Source of the DNA: Bryum argenteum
Lineage: Eukaryota; Streptophyta; Bryopsida; Bryales; Bryaceae
Length of the DNA stretch: 64,000 nucleotides
Direction: 5' to 3'
Assembly (NCBI GenBank): GCA_037043015.1
Contig: CM073324.1
Location: 14,467,013-14,531,012, forward strand
In this document: positions 58,486-64,000 of the stretch, piece after piece
Layout of the letters: every line of letters starts with the position of its first letter
Numbering within the stretch: position 1 is the stretch's first letter
Translations under genes and position numbers: made by a program
Notes under the pieces: generated by a model
The model's database searches: none
Told to the model about the DNA's origin: nothing
What the model saw: only the letters and a program-made list of their open reading frames with translations

Positions 58486-60835
58486 AGTTGTTTAGTTTAT
58501 CAACAACCCCCCTTTAATTTTTTCCATCTTGTAGCGTTTTAAAGTCGACATAGTTGCTAGCATAAGATGAGGAGGCAGAAGCCAAAGGGCCGTGAGGGAA
58601 GAATGACTTATGTAACGGAGTAGGTACTTCTTCAGTCGCAGAGGTTTGCAGGTACTAACTAGAATGTCTATCCGATCTAACCCGGTCTCATGCCAAAGTG
58701 CTTCTTAAGCTGTCTCCTCGATTAGCACATCGATCATTTAGCGTCTAATACATGTCAGAGCACTAGTAAATGATTATTACCAGCAGATGACTGCTGGTTC
58801 TGGCGTTTTATGCCTTTCTCTCAATGGACTCTGTAATAGTATGATGATTTGAGCACTGTATCATAGACTAGTATAGTACGGAGTCCCTTCCTTGCTACTC
58901 AGTGTTGTGGACGTTTGAATGTAATGCAGTTGTAGCTTACGCTTGTCGCATATTATCGTTTTACATGGCGAATCGTAATTGCCTGTGAGTCTGTTGAACG
59001 CAAATATCCCAGTGAGTTTCGAGAAAATACGAAACTCTCCTTTCAGTCGTTAGGTGACTTCCAGCTCTGGCAGTGGCAGCCTTCATCAAATGATTTGCTG
59101 AGCTCTGCGACGTAGCGGCGCTTTAAGGAAGGAGAACGATGTCATTGTTGACGGGTAAACCAGCCACTATGCAGGTGTACAGAACGAGTTGGTGTCAGCC
59201 TTTAGCCTTCCCGCATATAGACAACTATGTCATTGTTTACCTCCTCTATTATCCGCAGATAGTTACCAAGCTTAGACATGACTGAAAAATGTGTCAAGAC
59301 CTCACTAATGATGAAGCAGGTGTCAGATAGGAGCGAAAGACTAATTTCTGCAATTGATCAAGGCCGCAGTCCAGCTCATCTGAACTATGCTACCTCATCA
59401 CTCATATGCATCACCACAGACTACCATCTCCGATGTTATTACATCTCAGAAGGAAGGCAGTCGGTCCTAGAGAGTCATCGTGATAAAACTCAAGCAATCT
59501 TGTTGCAAGAATCTTCTTCATCGTAGATCAAACCAACACCCACACAAGCTGTAATCCTATTGCCTGGATCACAAAGCACAAACATAAGATCTGGCACGAA
59601 ATGAAACTGAAGGTGCATTTCACATTCCTAATTTCTAAAAGCACATGCTTCTAAAAAAATGGAGGGCATAATGAATGCTACTCCTGATCACAAGATTCTA
59701 GAAAGATGGAGAACCACGTCAGACTGTAAGGTTGTGAATCTTGAAGGCAGTTTCGGCACTAAGGTGCTGAACAATCAATTAAATTAACAAAAGTGCCTTC
59801 TCCAGAAAACACTTTAAGTTTCCATAATTCAGACATCGCAAGAATAAATCAATTTGATTGTGGCAATGATAGACAAGGTGCTATCTTGAATATAGCAATT
59901 CAATACTAAATGGTGTACATGTTGGAAAAGGATTTGTGAAGATTATATGGTAGGTGGGTCAAAACCTGCACACCACCACCAACCGCTCACTATGTCTATT
60001 GAAGCAGGAGGTACATTTTAGCTTCCAATTTCAAGTTTTTGATATATTCATGGTGTACATTTCAAGTTGAACAATTTTGAAGTTGCATTTATTATTCATT
60101 GAACAAAATTTCTGTTTGGATAAAAATGTGCTACATTTTAGAATGTAGTTGAAATACAATTCAGAATACATAACTTGCTCCAATTTGTGTTTGGATAAAA
60201 ATAACTTCTTAGACTGTAGTAGTTGGCATACAATAAATACATAAGTTGCTCCAATTAGTGAAACCTATCAAATCATTGTATACAATTTTGATAGTTCTAA
60301 TATAGAGTACTTAAGAACAACTATCACATGATGAGCAAGATATCTAAGAGTGTATAAGAGTAAAGAAACAAAAATATTGAATAAATAAGAATGTAAGAAA
60401 ACTACTCCCATGCACCTTCTTATCAAGCACTACTACCTTGCTAATCTGTGGTTCCATATGTGGACATCCACGCTATGAACAACCTATGTCGTCGCACAAT
60501 CCTAAGCAAATTGAGCATGATTGCATTCCTCTCGTTCCTAATCTGTATCATAGCAACAAACACATTACATGTAAAACAAGCAGAAGACAACAATAAACAC
60601 ACTAACTGTAATACATGCAAAAGATTTACAGGTTGAGAAACTCTCAGTCTATGGTGGTTCAAGTAAGGTAACATGCTCAAGAACCAACCAATCCCTATTG
60701 TTCGCCTGGAGAGCTTGTATACCAACCATTGGAATTTGCTCTATACATGAGCTTCATGTATGTTAATTATAAAGTGGAAGCGTCCCATTCAACATGCTCA
60801 CTATGCCGGAAAGGAACACATCTAAGATTCTTCCT
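58486..60835. other. Helicase 3' flank and intergenic DNA in S2
   Basis: Matches 9749-11565 except for about 550 bases (roughly 58620-59185) missing from S1. No gene recognised. The open frames at 59278 and 60448 have no family resemblance. Confidence 0.5.
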
Positions 60836-61044
60836 TTGATATACAAAATCTATCACATGCACAAAAAACATCATTTTTGTTGGATCACCCTTGTTACCTT
60901 ACTAATTCACATAAATTTTCTCCCTTGCTATTATTGGGATAAATTCTCCAATCTGTAATTCATGTCAAGTTATTGAGCATGTTATCTTAGACTCACAAAT
61001 ATAACATATAACATCTAACATCACATATGTTACACAATCAAAGT

Positions 61045-62302
61045 TTATAAAAAGTTCAATACTGTAGATATGGTGGGGCGATCCAAGTAATAACGGGGGA
61101 GGTTATCAAATTGTGTCTGATCAATCGCCTCGCTAAGTAGCCTCCTCCTCTGCCTTTCCTCCGCCAGTCGGTTCTCGCACTGGACCATACTTTGCCAACG
61201 TTGATACTCCACTGCACAACTCTCGTGCACAGGGAGTGCCGTTGTCACTCCCTCGCAAATCAACGTGACAGGCACCCGCTCGTTGCCTCCGAGGACATTG
61301 TCAGTGGCCGACCCGCTGGGAACCTGCGAAAAAGTGGCCAAATCAGATGCGTTCACCGATGGCTGCACCACCGGGTTAACCCTTAAACGTCATATGCTTT
61401 CCTGATACCACACCCAAAATCTCTTTTAAACTCCATTTTTAGCATTATTCTATTGTTAATTTGCTTGAGCTCTATTCTAAGAAAGTATAGATCTCTTTAA
61501 GGTGCTCAGTTTGGAATTCTAAAAATTCCATTTGGTAATGGAGTGTAAGTTATGAGCAAGATTCTCTCAAAAAAAAACCCAACCCCTCGGGTTGGGTCTG
61601 ACGTTTAAGGGTTAAAGACTGTGGCGTTGGGCTGTGCAAATTCTGGGGCGATGGTTGGAAAAGGGGTTGCAATCTCCCGGGATAACTGCAGCATCGCAGA
61701 CAGCTCGCTGCTCTCGAGGGAAGCGAGCGGTGCGCTTTTCTGCATTTGCTGTATGATGTCGTGACTAAAGGTTAAGAGCTGTTGCTGCGGGTAGCTTGCA
61801 GAGTTCACGTCATACTGAGGTAGTGGCAGACTGGGTAGCAATTGGCTGGGAGTTCCATAGCCCGCCATCTGAGACCAGTAATCTTGCTGGGACGGGTCGA
61901 AGCAGGGTGGATACTCTTGCCAATTGAGTTGTCGAAGAACCTGTTGCTCTTCCTCTGCCGTAAGTGGCTCCAGGTCTGGAAGGGGGCAGGGGCCAGATTC
62001 TCCCGAGAGCACACCCGGCTGATAGCCGGGTACTCCACCTGTTCAGTTCAAAATTGGACAAGCTTAATATCATCTGGAGATGCCGGAGCTCACCGTCGGT
62101 GCTCTCAACAAGCAAGCCCTGCCAATATGAACAAACTTGATGCGCAACACTTACCTGGGAATGCACCGAGCGGTGAGTTGTAGCCGGTTGATGGGTAGTA
62201 GGCTGGATCGATCTGGGCAGCCATCGGGGTCGAGGGCTCAATGTGAAACGGTGCGCTGTTCACGCTGCTGCTTTCGCCGGGGTAGTGGTTGAATTTCTCC
62301 AT
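61045..62302 (-). pseudogene. S2 copy of the unrecognised Gln/Pro-rich gene, broken by a MITE
   Basis: Same two-exon layout as 12944-14037: exon 1 62302-62155 (donor CCCAG|GTAAGTG, better than in S1), exon 2 from 62038. The 240-bp TTAA element falls in exon 2 after ATVFNP and supplies a stop at once. The original frame resumes beyond it, from VVQPSVNASD to the native end RPTISTVLNFL. The two copies complement each other: S2 shows the ancestral C-terminus, S1 the uninterrupted middle. Sequence is otherwise very close, so the break is recent. A spliced-out MITE cannot be excluded. Confidence 0.75.
61376..61615. mobile_element. TTAA-family MITE, 240 bp, inside a gene
   Basis: Both ends read TTAACCCTTAAACGTCA (inverted at the right), with TTAA at 61376-61379 and 61612-61615. 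The uninterrupted S1 sequence near 13350 reads CACCGGGTTTAAGACTGTGG, one base from the expected empty TTAA site. Inside is a second hairpin with CCCAACCCCTCGGGTTGGG near 61578-61596. Confidence 0.92.
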
Positions 62303-62659
62303 CGAAGTCCGGGCGCTCGAGATTGCTCGAAGGAGCGGTTCTGGGAGCAACTGAGGCAACAACGCGTCGCAAATCGACTGTGCAAACGCAACGGGAGAAC
62401 GAGCGCGAAGGATCGATGCGTGGTTCGAGAGAATGCAATGCAGTGACGAAGGTTTCTTTCCGCTGCTTTTGTAGGCGATGTACTTGGGCCGTTGCAAATC
62501 GTGAACGACGCGCGATTGCGACCTGAGTAGCTGCGGGCCATCGGAATCGCTTGAGCATGTGATTTATCCGCTTTGCAGGGGCCCATCTTCCACCTGAAGG
62601 TCTGTATCAGCCGCCTGCGTCTCCGACAGCAATCGACAGCAAGCAATCGGCAAATTGCA

Positions 62660-63750
62660 GTTCTTGCGAAATTTTGTGTCACTTGCTTCGAGTGTGCAGA
62701 GTGCAGAGTGGGCTCCCATTGTGTAGTATGTAGTTATTTCCAATATTTTGAGTAATATCGTTATTTGAGACTTTTGCGAGTCTCTTTTGAATTTCCCTCA
62801 TCTGTTTGCCTTCGTGATACTCAGTTTCGTGATACTCAGTTTCGTGATACTCAGTTTCGTGATACTCAGTTTCGTGATACTCAGTTTCGTGATACTCAGT
62901 TCGAGGATACTCTGTGAGTCCGTGTTCTCTTAACAGACAAATTCATTTGTCAGAAACAATTTATATGAAATGTACATCTGATACATTGAAGATATCTTAC
63001 ATGTACATCTCATCTAAATTGTGTCTTACAAATATATAGGAATTATTGATCCTGTTGTGAGTGCGAGAATGCAATAATTCGACAAATGATCGCTTGACAA
63101 CTAGTTTGAAGAAGCTACATGAGAATGATTCTCGGACCGGTGCAAGTTTCAAGGAATGATCGGTTGACACCCGGCTTGAAGGGGCTCTCTGACCGAGAAT
63201 GTCCTTGGTGTGAGTTTCCACCAATAACCGATTTACACCTAGTATGGAAATGCATTCCTCAAGGATTCTTGGACCGAGAATGTCCGCATCTGCGACTGAT
63301 GAGCGGCAAATGGAAATCCTATAGTAATAGTGATACAAAGTCTCAAATTAGTGCAAAATGTCTCAATTGGTGCAAAACCTCTCAATTTTATGAAATTACT
63401 CATCTTTTTATCTTTTTATTTTTCTTAAACATAGAATATATTATCCTCATTTTAACCCCAACAAGATTCTCACTTATAAGAACTTAACCTACAGATCTAG
63501 AGTTTTTGAGTAGTTTGCTCCATATCTTTTTTTTGAAAGTTTAATCCTAAACCGAGCCGTATGTCAAAAATCGACATTTTGGATGAGTGCAACAACTTTG
63601 AAGAGCAATAAATTCTCCATCTAGAGTTCATTTCGGATAAAATCACTTGGGTTGGGTCCCAAATCCAGTCTAGTTTGTCATTGAGAGGCAATTATGGAAG
63701 ATCAAGAAGATGTTTTTATGAAAATTTTCCACATAATCATGATTTTAGGC
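62660..63750 (+). repeat. Dispersed repeat R, copy 3
   Basis: Matches 14497-15370 and 28216-29220. It retains a segment near 63240-63350 (GATTCTTGGACCGAGAATG) that R copy 1 has lost but copy 2 keeps. Confidence 0.8.
62811..62901. repeat. 15-bp tandem array, six units
   Basis: The unit is TTCGTGATACTCAGT. The corresponding place in S1 (near 14680) has a single unit, so the array grew after the duplication. Confidence 0.9.
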
Positions 63751-64000
63751 AAGGTTGTTCGAGAGGGCAGGTAGGCTGCCAATCCTCTTGGCCCGCCCAA
63801 TGTGGTCAAAGGACTAGTAACTTTTAGTTGAGGTTAAAAATGATGACGTGGCAAGGGTTTAGAAGAAACTTAGCTACGTGGTTGCCATGTAAGCGCTACG
63901 TGGGACTTATAACAAGGCAAATACAATTTAAATGCAAGGTGGGCACCAAATATGCAGGGCGGATACAAAAATGAAAGGTGGACGCCAAATATGCATGGCG

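Larger units (their letters stand above)
57567..64000 (+). repeat. Segmental duplication copy S2 (continues past window)
   Basis: Collinear with S1 (8831-15598). It begins inside the intact helicase, so this copy is probably the source for the helicase part. It lacks the two 623-bp elements of S1, has a TTAA MITE at 61376-61615 and an expanded 15-bp array at 62811-62901 that S1 does not have. Confidence 0.9.

Overview
The window reads as nuclear DNA of a land plant, probably an early-diverging one (bryophyte or lycophyte grade). The evidence is a jasmonate-receptor F-box gene (COI1), a plant-type organellar DEAD-box helicase with a GUCT domain, and a plant bHLH regulator with an ACT-like tail. 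Exons are GC-rich and introns are short with GT-AG borders. They sit in AT-rich intergenic DNA full of small DNA transposons. The species is inferred only to this level. The bulky isoleucine at the COI1 ligand-pocket position that is alanine in Arabidopsis is what I would expect outside flowering plants.

Layout. 1-915: 3' part of an unrecognised gene. 2085-4258: a SINE-like repeat, then a decayed Tc1-type transposase. 4259-8480: minisatellite plus a composite repeat. 8831-15598: segmental-duplication copy S1, holding a 5'-truncated helicase and an unrecognised Gln/Pro-rich gene, both touched by transposons. 15540-18215: a large foldback structure. 18430-24600: mostly transposon debris. 25355-27498: bHLH gene, with a dispersed repeat behind it. 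29200-37861: transposons and two more copies of the composite repeat. 37822-39677 (minus): COI1, whose last codons lie inside the repeat. 42503-43464: three different MITEs. 44538-45137 (minus): N6-adenine-methyltransferase-fold gene. 46178-48508: five MITE-like elements. 49178-52448: inverted mosaic copy of the bHLH promoter and first exon, with CACTA-type and other insertions. 54027-55928: candidate TTAA element. 56323-58485: intact helicase. 57567-64000: segmental-duplication copy S2, running off the window.

The genes do not form a pathway or operon. What links the window is how it was rearranged: a direct duplication of at least 6.4 kb about 49 kb apart, an inverted copy of a promoter and exon, and at least seven well-bounded elements with TTAA target duplications and CCC(C/T)TAAA-type ends. 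TTAA duplications suggest the piggyBac superfamily, which as I recall is hardly reported from land plants. Several elements can be called precisely because they interrupt one copy of a duplicated sequence and not the other. The TTAA family, a 623-bp family with 4-bp target duplications, and a second 4-bp family are the best candidates for something undescribed. No LTR retrotransposon, CRISPR array, rRNA gene or convincing tRNA gene was seen.
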